Source: Bombardia bombarda (taxonomy: Eukaryota > Ascomycota > Sordariomycetes > Sordariales > Lasiosphaeriaceae). Taken from it: 64,000 nt of DNA. The notes under the pieces were generated by a model, which had not been told where the DNA came from, did no database searches, and saw nothing but the letters and a program-made list of their open reading frames with translations. Positions 10,076-20,455 of this stretch are shown here, piece after piece. The position numbers and the translations under genes were made by a program. Each line of letters opens with the position of its first letter. Positions within the stretch are counted from its first letter, which is position 1. The stretch covers positions 5,913,001 through 5,977,000 of the forward strand of contig JAULSR010000001.1 in the NCBI GenBank assembly GCA_030512295.1, written 5' to 3'.

Positions 10076-11110
10076 TATGCGAACTTCTTGACCGCACAGA
10101 TGGTCGCACAGATGGATTGGGACAAAAGGCGAGAAGGCTTGGTCTTGGTTGAATGCGTCGATGCGACAACAAACCAGTAGAACTAGCTCAGTAGCGGATG
10201 AGGTGAAATCGAGATCAGAAGCGGCAAGATCAAAACGAAGGAGAAGATGGCATGACTAAATGGGGGGGTATCCCGACTCGTGGTCGAGCTGCAGCTTGCA
10301 GCAGGTATCTCGCTGCCGGTACTGAAGCCAGGGCGATTTGTAATTGCCGTGCCAATGAGTCTAGCATCGCCGCACCCGTTGGCTGCATGTTTGGTAGCCG
10401 AGATACGTTCGTTAGTTGCGTTTGTCGCCAAATCTCGTACGTATGCTGTAGTTACGAGGCCGTAGACAGACAGGGTCAAGGTGTGATTGACGCTGGAGAA
10501 GGGGACAATGGGGACAATGGAAGGCGACAACGATGATCACGGCTCCGAATTTCTAGCCAACAAGACATGGAGCTTGCGAGCTAATCAGTAACTAGAGAAT
10601 GGCAGGGGTTGCCAGGTCATCAGATGTAGGGCTAGTCTTCTTTTGAAAATGCGAATTCACGTGGAACTGGGTTGCACTTTCCCTTTGAACCTACCCCTAT
10701 GGAGAGGAGAGGAGCACTTAGAACAGGGCAGCCAATCAACGCACAACTTTTCACTGGCAGTTCGCATTTCTCAATTGGGAAAGACGCTCGAGGACGCTAG
10801 ACTTGGGCGCGCTTCTTGTTCAATGGGGAAATACATTACTACTACGTAGTAGTTGCATCTTCAAATCCTCCTCCATCCTCCATCCTCCGTGAAAAACTCG
10901 CGTCCCGGCACAACTTTGTTTTTCGCTGCGCCACATAAGAACGCAACCTGGACCCGAGGTCGCAGCTTTAAGATGGACTGTGATATCGTTGATAAATGCA
11001 CCTCCTTGCACAGCCGACTGGGCGGCATCATCACACACGACGACACACCATCAGACCCGACACGACGTCCCAGACCCTGGATTATCCACGGAGCCAAAAG
11101 ATAAACGTCA
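10076..11110. other. Gene-free stretch of about 1 kb
   Basis: Several short overlapping ORFs exist on both strands but none has recognisable protein features or splice-supported extensions. Holds a perfect 16-bp palindrome at 10838..10853 (ACTACTACGTAGTAGT). Confidence 0.5.
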
Positions 11111-13847
11111 GCTGGTCGTCTTGGCGTACAATCCAACGCCAACGACTTGTCCATTCAGGAGAAGGTTGCGAATCATCAACACGATCATGCTTTGTCCAAC
11201 GACCAAGATCCAATCATACTACAGCAACTGTAGACAAAGCCCTCTACAGCCCGTTATCTCGTCGTCTTTCGCTATGCAACAATACATGATGTCGTATCAA
11301 TCTTCCTGTCGTTGATAGCATGCGGCGTCGGCGGCGTTGGGCAGCCGTTGATGATGGTGAGCTACCCAACGCCCTCGCAAGATCATGCGGTTTTGATACC
11401 CATCCATCGTCGAATCTTTTCTGACCTTCTTCATTCGTCTAGCTCAATGTCGGCACCTTTTCTGGCACCTCCAACGACTCCTTACAGGGCAACCTGCCTC
11501 CTGATGTATTCATCCACACGGCCGAGCACACCGCTCTTTACTTTGTATACATAGGCGTTGCCCAGCTCGTCCTCGTGACAGCCGGTGTCTCTTGACCACA
11601 CCAAGGGTGGCATCTTTGCTGAAGAAACCATATCGTCAATTCGTAATGTGACCGCATACCGATCTCAAGGCCGGTGTCTCTCCAAGTATGACGATTTACT
11701 CGTGCCCGCCCAGAGGAATGATTTCAACGCCGGTTTGCATCTTGGCTTCCTGGTGGCGATCATGTATGCTGTTCTCAACTGCGGCTACGGTTTGGCGGTA
11801 TGCTTTCTCCCATTTACTTCATCAGATGAAAACTAATCTCATTTTTTCTACTTTTGTAGTTCTGGCAGGGCAACAGATTCTTACAACAAGGTGTTGGAAG
11901 TGTCGGCTCGACGATCACGGTGCTCTTCACCAGCGTGATTGCCGGTACAGTAGTTGTTAGTGCAGTACCATATATCTCTGCTATCGGACGACAATAGCTC
12001 AATCATTCAGTTTGCGAAGCTAGTCTGGAAACCCAACGCACCAGAACGGCTGTACCTGGTCTCTGGGATGCTCATATCAGTGCTTCGCGGAGCCGGAACC
12101 CCAGTTGCTGGTATCTTCTTCGGCAACGCTATAGTCTCACTCACCGATCCACGGCTTAGCCTTGGTGGTCGATCTCTAAACTTTTGGGCCAGCATGTATC
12201 TCATGCTGGGGCTTTCTGCCATGCTCATACAGTCGATTCAGGGGTACTGCCTTGCCGTAGCCGGCTCCGGTCTTGGCTCAAGAGCCCGAAGCCATGCTCT
12301 CGCGTCCATCCTGCAACAGGACATGTCCTATCTTGATCGTGAGGAGAATAGCTTGGGCGCCCTGACGGCATTTCTATCGATTGAGGCTACTAAGCTGACA
12401 AGCGTCTGCGGCAACACCCTCGGCTCCATGTCTAACAGTATTGTGACGCTGCTAGGAGCGATCGCTATTGCATGCTCATTTGGCTGGAAACTTGGTCTTG
12501 TGGCGACAGCGACAATGCCCATTATTCTAGCCTGAGGCTTCACTCGTACATGGATCGTGGTACAACTCGAGCGTCGCTTCAAGCGTGCCACTACCGCAGC
12601 CGGCATAGCAGCCGAGGCTGTAACTGCCATCAAGACCGTCGCTGCGCTGACGATGGAGGACATGGTCAGTCGTCAGTATGCTGCGAGTCTCGGAGACAAC
12701 CACAGAATGAACTTGCTGTTTGACTTTTCTGCGGCGCTAGCGTGCGACCTCAGTCAGGCCTTGATGGTGCTGATCAATGGTCTTCTCTTTTGGTACGGCG
12801 CCGGCGAGTACACGGTGCAGCAATTCTTCACCTGCTACATCTCCGTTGTTTTCAGTTCCCAAGCAGCTGCAGGTGTGTTTTCCTTCGCTCCCGAGATCGC
12901 AGGGGCACAGGGGGCAGCGTTGCATCTCAACCGCATCATCGAAAGCAAGCCTCTAATCGATGCTGAGTCTGGTGAGGGAAAGACAACAGATGGTCTTGTG
13001 GGTAATGTGGAGCTACGAGGCGTGGACTTTGCTTATCCTACTGGACCTGAATATCGAGTCATCAAGGATATCGATCTGGCCGCACAGCACGGCCAGTTCA
13101 TCGCCATGGTCGGCGGAAGCGGAAGCGGCAAGAGTACTGTTCTGAATCTTGTCGAGCGTTTCTATGACCCGAGCTCTGGTGTGATCATGGCCGATGGACA
13201 AGACCTTCGCGGGTTTAACTTGAAGGAATTCAGGCGTGATATTGTACTGATACAACAAGAGGCTGCCTTGATTGGGGGCACTATTCGTGAGTGTATCGTA
13301 TCGGGTGACGATGGTGTTAGTGACAAGGCGATTGAGGAGGCTTGTAAAGTGGCTAATATCTATGACTTTATCGCAAGTCAGAGTTCTAACTTTCGCATTC
13401 GAGGAATATGACCGACAGATATCGCTGCCAGAAGGCTTCATGAACTTGACAGGCGCTCGAGGGAACCGTGTATCAGGTGGTCAGAAACAACGCCTTGCAA
13501 TAGCTAAGGCATTATTGCGAAACCCTTAGATTCTGTTCATGCACCCCAAGATTCATATCATTATCTATTTCTCCCACTATCCGCTAACTATTTGATCAAG
13601 ACTCCTGGACGAGGCAACATCTGCACTTGACTCTGGCTCGGAGAAGCTCGTCCAAAAAGCACTGGAGTCGGCATCGCAGGGTCGGACGACGATTGCCGTA
13701 GCGCACAGACTCAGCTCAATTACCCACGCTGATTGCATATTCGTGTTTGATCATGGCAGAATTGTCGAGTTTGGAAACCATGATGAGCTCATAAACAGGA
13801 AAGGCCGGTATTTTGAGCTCGTTTCTCTTCAGCAGCTCGGGCAATGA
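11111..13847 (+). pseudogene. Decayed ABC (MDR/ABCB-type) transporter
   Basis: Fragments of a full-length fungal multidrug ABC transporter lie in correct order. The N-terminal region ends in a TAG at 11231. Then come TM1 (FLSLIACGVGGVGQPLMM, followed by a GTGAGC intron), an extracellular loop and TM2 (HTALYFVYIGVAQLVLVT). The next fragment, GGIFAEETISSIRNVTAY, is already past TM4, so TM3-TM4 are gone. After FWQGNRFLQQG the sequence passes almost directly into the second membrane domain (LVWKPNAPERLYLVSG), so the whole first nucleotide-binding domain is missing. The second half has a TGA at 12533 but then an almost complete NBD: Walker A GGSGSGKST, signature VSGGQKQR, Walker B LLLDEATSALD and H-loop AVAHRLSS. 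A frameshift near 13377..13425 and a TAG at 13527 break it further. Clearly non-functional as a transporter. Confidence 0.85.
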
Positions 13848-13901
13848 GGTCGGTATTGAAGAGACTAAACACTCTACAAAGAAAGTCGCGATAACGGAAT
13901 A

Positions 13902-13935
13902 TTGTTGGCTGTAGAATCGATTCTACAGTCAACAA
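13902..13935. repeat. 34-bp near-perfect palindrome
   Basis: Two 17-base arms (TTGTTGGCTGTAGAATC and its reverse complement with one mismatch) abut with no spacer around an ATCGAT centre. It lies 55 bp after the ABC relic. Confidence 0.8.
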
Positions 13936-14685
13936 AATGAGGGGTAATGCAACAAATGTAACACACCACTCTCTATTTTGTCCAACGGATGCCCGTTGGC
14001 TACTAACGCCACTTAACATTCTTATATTTCTACCTTGTATCACACCATCCACGTAGAGCATTATTAATACCGCAAATCTAACTCAATACATTATCAAATT
14101 TTGAGATGTGTGGCCCTGAGACGACTCTGTTCTTTGGTCATGGGACGTTTTGATACACGACATGGACCCTGGCGGCCAGTCACCGCTTTTTGATGCAGCA
14201 TGTCACGGTCTAGGCCGCGGGAGAGCGGGCTGAGCCCCCTGTCCCTGATCATTAGCTGGCTTGAATCTGTTGCTTCTTGGCACAGTGCTTGTTACGGGCT
14301 TAGGCGTTTGTGATAGGCGGTTCCCAGCCTACCAGTCCCAGTTCTTTCTGGCCCTATGTCCCAGGGGCTCGCTCGCTCCGTGTTACAGGCGTGCAACGCG
14401 CGGAAGGCCTGGGCCTCTGGAATGCAGCTTGGCGAGTAAGGACTGCCCAGATAGGTGCCTCAATATCTGACCTGCCGTCAATACAACACCCCTCAATCTG
14501 ATCCTAAAACAGTGTGGACACCCACATCAGCTTCTACTGATTTTATTGGCATCCCAACTGCAGTACAGGTCCATATCCCGAGGTGTCCGGCAGCTTTAAT
14601 CCCCTCACCTATTCGCAGCTCTTCTTACACTTGGAGATCACATCAACAGTCCCTTAACGTCCTTTGTGTCTCAGTTCCAGAAAGA
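13936..14685. other. Intergenic region upstream of the F-box gene
   Basis: The open frame in register with the F-box gene extends up to 14455 but has no domain character, so it is taken as 5' UTR and promoter. No other feature seen. Confidence 0.5.
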
Positions 14686-16173
14686 ATGGCGACAGATACT
14701 GAAAGCAAGCTGCATGAGCTGCCGACTGAGATTATAGAGCAGATTGCTCGGAGCTTGAGCTTGGCTGATCTCACCAACTTCCGCCTGACATGCCGAGATG
14801 TTGCAAGTCGGACCAACGGCCCAACCTTCAGAAGCTACTTCGAAACACGGACAACGGACCTGTCTGCAGCAAGCCTGGATCGGCTGGCTGCCATCTCGAC
14901 CAGCGCCAATTTCAAGTCGTCTATCAAGAAATTGACCGTGTTGGCAACCATATACGACAATGTGAACGCGGAGACAATCAAATCTAGGGCAGGTGAGGAT
15001 CTGGGTCCAGAGGAGATATCAGCAGCAGCGAGCTGGATTCAGAAAATGCAGCGCGAGCAAGAGAAGCAGTCCGCCGACGGAAATGCGGCCGTCATCGACC
15101 AGCTGGCCGTGATCCTCAAGAATGCAGACAGACTCGAGACGGTTGATCTCTCCGCTGCGTTTATCCCAGGCCCGAACCAGAGTATGGCTGCCAGCAGCGC
15201 CCCTTATGAAGCTCTGCCCTCTGTATGGCGGCGACTTTCCCAGGTGCTTAGCATCGCAACAGCTGCCATGACGCAAAGCAATGTGAGACCTACCACCCCC
15301 AGAATCTACCCCAAGTGGTGCTGTGGCGCCGAAGCCCGAAGTATCACCAGGCTAATGTCTGCTTTGGGCACAGACAAGCTGGCCGCTGTTGCAGCATCAG
15401 TCCGGAGCTTTGCCCTGACCTTCACTCCCACAATCATGTCGGCGGGAGAAATGGCGCCCCCGTCCGCTTTTGATGATTTGCGGTCTTGGCGCTATACCGA
15501 CGGCGACCCAATCGCCATGCTGGACGACAATTTTGAGGGCGTCCCGGCACTTCTACAGCTGATGCCCCAGCTCAAAAGCCTTGACCTCGCCATGTACAAC
15601 ACGCTTGAAGGCGATACCCTCGAATACGACCGGATAATGACAGACATTGCACGCCATATTCACTTTCCAGACTTGCAGCAGTGCGCCCTCCGTGGGCTGA
15701 GGACTAAAAAGGCTGACTTGCTACGATTTCTTGCAAATCATGCTTCGTCGATATGCCGCCTCGAGCTGCGCCACGTCGCATTGGCGGACAGACTGGCGGA
15801 AACGGGCGAATCGTGCTGGCATGCCGTGTTTCCTTTCATCAGCAGCATGCCGAAAATCGAGTTCCTCAGGTTAAGCGGCCTTATCGACGAAGAGATGATG
15901 GTCAACTTGGCTCCAGTGGGAACCCTGGAGCAGTTGATCGGGGAGATGCCAAGTTGGAATGACCTGGAATATCGAAGGGGCGTGTCGATTGAATGGGAAT
16001 TCGGATATTTGGTTTCCGAAAGGGAGTTTGATGCGGAGGGGATGCAGAAGGGCCTGGTGTATGACAGAGAGTGGTTGGGAACGGAATTGAATATAGGGGC
16101 GGCCACGCCGTGGACGGAGGCAAGAAGGTTTGGAGTTTCAGCCCTGAGGTTTAGCGGAGGGTACGTACATTAG
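14686..16173 (+). CDS. F-box domain protein
   Basis: Single-exon gene of 495 residues. The start ATG at 14686 places the F-box at the very N-terminus: LHELPTEIIEQIARSLSLADLTNFRLTCRDVA, about residues 7-40, the standard LPxEIxxxI...L..LxxLRLxCK pattern. F-box proteins link substrates to Skp1-cullin ubiquitin ligases. The remaining 450 residues have scattered leucine-rich segments (LQLMPQLKSLDLAMYN, FLRLSGLIDEEMMVNLA) that suggest irregular LRR-like substrate-binding repeats, as in many fungal F-box proteins. The 231 nt of open frame upstream (from 14455) is in register but would bury the F-box behind an unlikely leader. The gene looks intact, unlike its left-hand neighbours. Substrate unknown. 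Confidence 0.8.
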   Translation: MATDTESKLHELPTEIIEQIARSLSLADLTNFRLTCRDVASRTNGPTFRSYFETRTTDLSAASLDRLAAISTSANFKSSIKKLTVLATIYDNVNAETIKSRAGEDLGPEEISAAASWIQKMQREQEKQSADGNAAVIDQLAVILKNADRLETVDLSAAFIPGPNQSMAASSAPYEALPSVWRRLSQVLSIATAAMTQSNVRPTTPRIYPKWCCGAEARSITRLMSALGTDKLAAVAASVRSFALTFTPTIMSAGEMAPPSAFDDLRSWRYTDGDPIAMLDDNFEGVPALLQLMPQLKSLDLAMYNTLEGDTLEYDRIMTDIARHIHFPDLQQCALRGLRTKKADLLRFLANHASSICRLELRHVALADRLAETGESCWHAVFPFISSMPKIEFLRLSGLIDEEMMVNLAPVGTLEQLIGEMPSWNDLEYRRGVSIEWEFGYLVSEREFDAEGMQKGLVYDREWLGTELNIGAATPWTEARRFGVSALRFSGGYVH

Positions 16174-16500
16174 ATGATTGGAAGAGATGGGCCTATATGG
16201 GGAGATGAGTGGGTTGAACACCGGGCTGACTGAATACGGGCTCGAGATACTTTATGAGAATATGACATAGTTATAAGATTATGGGGGGATAAAACTTCAA
16301 CTCGACAAGAAAGACCGCAGCATACGCCGGACGGAGGGGAATTCATTTGACATTGGCGGGAATTTTCCGCACTGAAGCAATTGCAACATGGACCTTCCTT
16401 GTCAATCTCAACCGCACGTCATTCGGCCCGCGATGGCTGTGGAGTCGCGCCGTGGGGCCCCAGATCGCTGAATGCGGGAGACTTAGCTAAAGTGATGGTG

Positions 16501-16538
16501 GTCTCCCTCTTTCTCTCTCTCTCTCTTTCTCTCTCTCC
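16501..16538. repeat. Pyrimidine (CT)n tract in promoter
   Basis: CTCTCT-rich tract about 60 bp before the start codon of the oxidoreductase gene. Such pyrimidine tracts are common in fungal core promoters. Confidence 0.7.
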
Positions 16539-16595
16539 ACCTTTCACTCTTCGGAACTGACAATCAACACTCAATCGTAATTATACCTACCAAAA

Positions 16596-17868
16596 ATGGC
16601 GTCTACCAAGCAATTCAACGTAGGAATCATCGGCTACGGGTAAGTCACACCCTTGCTGCTAAGAAGCTTAGAAATCCCAAGCTCGCGAACCCCTCCCCCT
16701 CCCGTCGCGATCCCTACCCGAGACACCCTCCCAGCTAACCAACATCAGCCTCTCCGCCAAAGTCTTCCACATCCCCTTCATCGCCCTCACCAAAACCCTC
16801 GTGCTGCACTCAATCGTGCAGCGCTCGCCTGCCCCGACCAACTCGGCCCCCGATGACTACCCCGCCCTCGCGGCGCACCACACCTCGGCCGCGCCGATGC
16901 TGGCCGACCCCGCCGTCGACGTCGTCATCATCAGCACCCCGCCCGACACGCACTTCGCCCTCGCGCGCGACGCCCTATCCGCCGGCAAGCACGTGCTCGT
17001 CGAGAAGCCCTTTGTGCCGACGTCGGCCGAGGCGGACGAGCTCGCGGCGCTCGCGCGCAGCAGGCGGCTTGTCTTATGCGTGTACCAGAACAGGCGATGG
17101 GACTCGGATTTTCTGACCGTGCAGCAGCTGGTGCGCGAGGACACGCTCGGCAGGATAGTCGAGTTCGAGACGCATTTCGACCGGCTGCGGCTGGAGAAGC
17201 CGACGACGTGGAAGGGCCGGCTCGGCATGCAGCAGGGCGGCGGGGTGGTGTATGACCTGGGCACGCACCTGCTGGACCAGGTGTTTGTGCTGTTTGGCAT
17301 GCCGACGAGCGTGTCGGCGAAGCTGGTGAATCAGCGCGAGGGGCGGCTGGTGACGGGGGAGGGCGAGGACGAGCAGCCGGATAGCCTGTCGGCTGTGCTG
17401 AGCTATGCGCGGACGGGGCTGTTGGTGTATGTGCGCGCGGCCGTGGCGAGCGCGGAGAGGGAGCAGATGCGGTACTGGGTGCGGGGCACCAGGGGGAGCT
17501 ATCATAAGAGCGGGCTGGATCCGCAGGAGGATATGTTGAGGGCCGGGGGCAAGGCGACGGATGTGGGGTTTGGACGGGAGGGGGAGGAGAGGTTTGGGCG
17601 GGTGTGTGTGGTTGGGGAGGAGGGGAAGGTGGAGGAGAGGGTGTGGCCGACGGCGGAGGCGGAGACGTATTTGAGGTTTTATGAGCTGTTTGCGGAGGCG
17701 GTGGGGAGTGGGAGGGAGGAGGATGTGCCGGTGCCGGCGACGCAGGCGGCGCAGGTGTTGAGGATCATTGAGGCGATTCGGGAGAGTGCGAGGTCGGGGG
17801 GGATGTTGCTCCTAAGTAAGATACAAAGGTATGTGTCACAAGTCAAGCAGGGGTCTAGGAGCTCGTAA
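16596..17868 (+). CDS. Gfo/Idh/MocA-family NAD(P)-dependent oxidoreductase, 3' end altered by LTR insertion
   Basis: Exon 1 (16596..16639) encodes MASTKQFNVGIIGYG. A 109-bp intron (GTAAGT..CAG) joins it to exon 2 at 16749, giving GIIGYGLSAKVFHIPF, the Rossmann dinucleotide motif typical of this family. Further hallmarks are VVIISTPPDTHFALARDAL and the catalytic-region motif GKHVLVEKPF (EKP). The C-terminal beta domain holds YDLGTHLLDQ, with the GTHL His typical of these enzymes. About 387 residues. The last codons and the stop come from a solo LTR that begins at 17834, so the natural C-terminus ended near SKIQR. Fusing the target-site sequence directly back together would give a TAG there. 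The change affects only about ten terminal residues, so activity may persist, but the 3' UTR is replaced. Substrate, probably a sugar or polyol, is not determined. Confidence 0.82.
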
Positions 17869-18026
17869 GGAGCTAGGGTATAAGTGCATGCACGCATGCA
17901 GGCATGAGAAGGACTGTTAGGAACTCATGTATCTATATAAGGCGGCTCTACCGCACCTTTTCACTTGTTTCTACAATACAAGGCACTTTGCGCATACTCT
18001 TCTGAAGCTCCCGCTCTCTTGTGACG
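17834..18026 (+). mobile_element. Solo LTR, copy 1
   Basis: 193 bp beginning TGTCACAAG and ending TGACG (TGACA in the intact copy). It is flanked by GTATG (17829..17833) and GTAGG (18027..18031), a 5-bp target-site duplication with one change. It is collinear and highly similar to 49309..49500 over its whole length. It includes a CATGCACGCATGCA stretch and a CTATATAA box followed by GGCTCTACCGCACCTTTTC. No internal retrotransposon region adjoins it. It lies in the 3' end of the oxidoreductase gene in the same orientation and supplies its stop codon. Confidence 0.85.
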
Positions 18027-18258
18027 GTAGGTGTAGTGAAATGACATGAGTGCTGGAGTGGATAGAGATCTAGACGCCGGATAAGAGTCCGCGCTGGGGA
18101 TGTAAAAGAAATACAGGTACACTGGTTCAGGAGCGCGGGAGCATACAAGGTGTATGGACGCCGTCTCCCTCCCCTGCTGTGGTACACCGAAGTCAAAAGA
18201 TTAAACTGATTACTATTCTAGCTCTTTCGCCAATCCGTATTGTCTAGATACCTCCTGA

Positions 18259-19134
18259 TTATGACCATATGTCAAGCCGCAGTGTTGTGAGCCAGATAGC
18301 CTCAGTTGGATACTCGTCTAGGACCCTAGCCACGTACAGGTGCCATTCATCTTCCCAACCGCCATTGGCAAACATAGCATTAGAAAATTCCCAGTACCGC
18401 GGATACCATCCGGAAAACTCCCAGTCAATTATGACGACCTTCCCGTCGGGCTGCAGCATGATGTTCTTTCGCTGAAAGTCGCAGTGGGTAAAGACGGGTT
18501 TGTTGCCCGTCTGGAGAGCCGTGGAAAGGGCGCGACGGTAATATTGAGCTTTGTGAAGCAGTCGAGGGCCGCCTTCAACAATGTATTTTTGAATGACGCC
18601 GTTGATGAACTGGTCATCCGTTTCGAACGGGCCAGTAATTTCCTTGTTCCCTTCTCGCGAGTCGAATAACTCGTCTAGAATGTGGCCGCCGTTGATGTTA
18701 CCATAGAAATCTGGAGCCGGTATCTGTCGCAATTGGCTGAAGTATTGCTGGAGTTGTTCTGATACTCCCGACTTCTCCTCTTCCGTCAAGGTGCTCCACG
18801 AGGAGCGGAGGGATGCGCCGGGCACAAACTCCATCACGATGAATGTGATCATCTGGCCTCGATCATCTGGTCTTTGATAGATGGCGAAGACCTTGGGGAC
18901 AGCCACGGTGGTAGACTTCTAGATGAACAGCATGTTTTCGCCCTCGATTGGAAATATGAAAGTGCCGTACTTGGCAACATAGTCCTCTCCCACCCGAACA
19001 ATGCGATGCCCGGTGCTTTCGTGGATCAAATTCTCCTCTGGAGAGCTCTCGATGTCAGAGACTGATGGGGGAGGCCCCCTGTGGGACGCATGGGTGAAAA
19101 GAACATTGTATGCTGTTGGATTTATCTGAGCCAT
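18259..19134 (-). pseudogene. Aminoglycoside-phosphotransferase (APH)-fold kinase-like gene with an in-frame TAG
   Basis: One frame of about 290 codons runs from ATG at 19134 to the stop at 18259, broken once by TAG at 18919..18921 (GENMLFI*KSTTVAVPKVFAIY). Left of the break are IVRVGEDYVAKYG (ATP-lobe Lys) and the Glu of GENMLF. Right of it are ITFIVMEFVPG (hinge), FTHCDFQRKNIML (Brenner motif HxDxxxxN) and VVIIDWEFSGWYPRYWE (DWE metal ligand). Everything needed for a small-molecule kinase of the fungal APH family is present except continuity. CAG to TAG would explain the stop. A downstream Met (about 18906) could start a product lacking the N-lobe. Substrates of fungal members are mostly unknown. 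Confidence 0.7.
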
Positions 19135-19592
19135 GATTGGGAATTACTGAATTGGAGGAGAATTTATATTGCTGGTGAATACCTGCCAGGCCTGCTGGGG
19201 TATGTGGTAGCGTATTTGCAATTGCAGGTCAACATGTGCAGGATATATCCGCACTGTGTATGATGCGAAGCTTGAGACGCGCTTCATCCAACGTAAACAT
19301 CTGAATCAAGGCAAGTCGTGCATATTAGCCTTGGCCGCCCAGCTCTTTCGCGTAAAATCACCCCTGACTGGGGATTATCTAAAGGTACATGTATAAGAAC
19401 CATGTCCTCCAAGCCTCTCTTCTTTTGAAAGACAGCAAGGACTCATCGCTCGCAGCTTTCTCAACATCCATCTGATCCATACCTATAGAGCTTGCACATT
19501 TTGGTATGCATTAATACTCCTATTCATTGATGGTGAAGTAATTACCATCCATCACTGACAGCCGTGTTCAAGATCCGCTCAGTCTCCAGACA

Positions 19593-20010
19593 ATGGCGTT
19601 TTCTATTTTCCTAATCACCAAAATCGGAGCACCACGAAATCATCACGGGATCTTCGTTGAAACAGGAGAAAGCAAAGATGGGCTTATGTTCCATGTCATT
19701 GGCAATATCCAGGCCGGTATGAACATTTGAACGAAAGCATGTTGATAACCTGGAAGACTCCGCCATGTTCGAGTCAAAGACAATACTGGGATGGGTTGAT
19801 TCTTCAAAGATATCTCGTTTCGATGAAATCTGTCGGGAAAACCCTGCCCCTGAGAAACAGTTCGATGGCCCAAGGAGGCTAGACTAGAGCAAACCCTTGC
19901 GACGTTGCCAAGAATGGGCGCGGGAGACTATCGCCAATCTCAGAAGTGAGGGTGTCCTTCGTGCCAGTGGGCTCCATCAGTCTTCGAGTGGAAGTGCGGA
20001 GGGAGCTTGA
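19593..20010 (+). pseudogene. Broken small fungal protein gene (DUF6914-like)
   Basis: The frame opens with MAFSIFLITKIGAPRNHH and GIFVETG, then HVIGNIQAGMNI and a TGA. One frame over, the sequence carries on with FERKHVDNLEDSAMFES, GWVDSSKISRFDEI, APEKQFDGPRRLD, a TAG at 19885, then SKPLRRCQEWARETI and EGVL. Together these resemble a small, uncharacterised fungal family with a conserved PRNHH-IFVETG start and an RRCQEW motif near the end. The first break is a one-base frameshift near 19727, although a very short intron with a GTATGA donor is an alternative. The second is explained by CAG to TAG. The family label is from memory and moderate in confidence; function unknown. Confidence 0.45.
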
Positions 20011-20455
20011 GTTGATCTTAGTTTATCGACAGGTTATGAAAATATCACTCGACAAGCGACAAGCTACAAGCTTGGACTCAATAAAACCATGTTTTGCCAT
20101 AATGGTATCTCTGGAGATCAGTTCAGGTACCTAGACATACTATAATAAGCAACCTGGATCATAATGGTTAACTTCAATGACTATTTGGCCGTTGTGTTGG
20201 ATGGCCGGCCCAGCCATACAATTAACCTAATTTTAAATGGTAATTAATAATTGCAACATAATGTTGTGCACCTGGTCTTGTTTACACAGCAGACAATGCT
20301 AGGGCGAAATATGATCAGTGGGCCAATCAGAGCCGATTCCCAGGTCATCGTAGTGCGCACACACAGCGGTAATCCAGGCCGCTGGCAATCGGAATCGGGC
20401 GCTTTGCTAGCGGGCAAAATCGTGCCTCCAAACAGTCACTCTCCATTTCATTCAA

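Noticed and set aside
10183..10536. Overlapping frames on both strands upstream of the Zn2Cys6 fragment
   Set aside because: No domain, no splice support, and each conflicts with the other.
14455..14685. 77-codon N-terminal extension of the F-box protein
   Set aside because: In register and open, but low-quality sequence that would move the F-box away from its usual N-terminal position.
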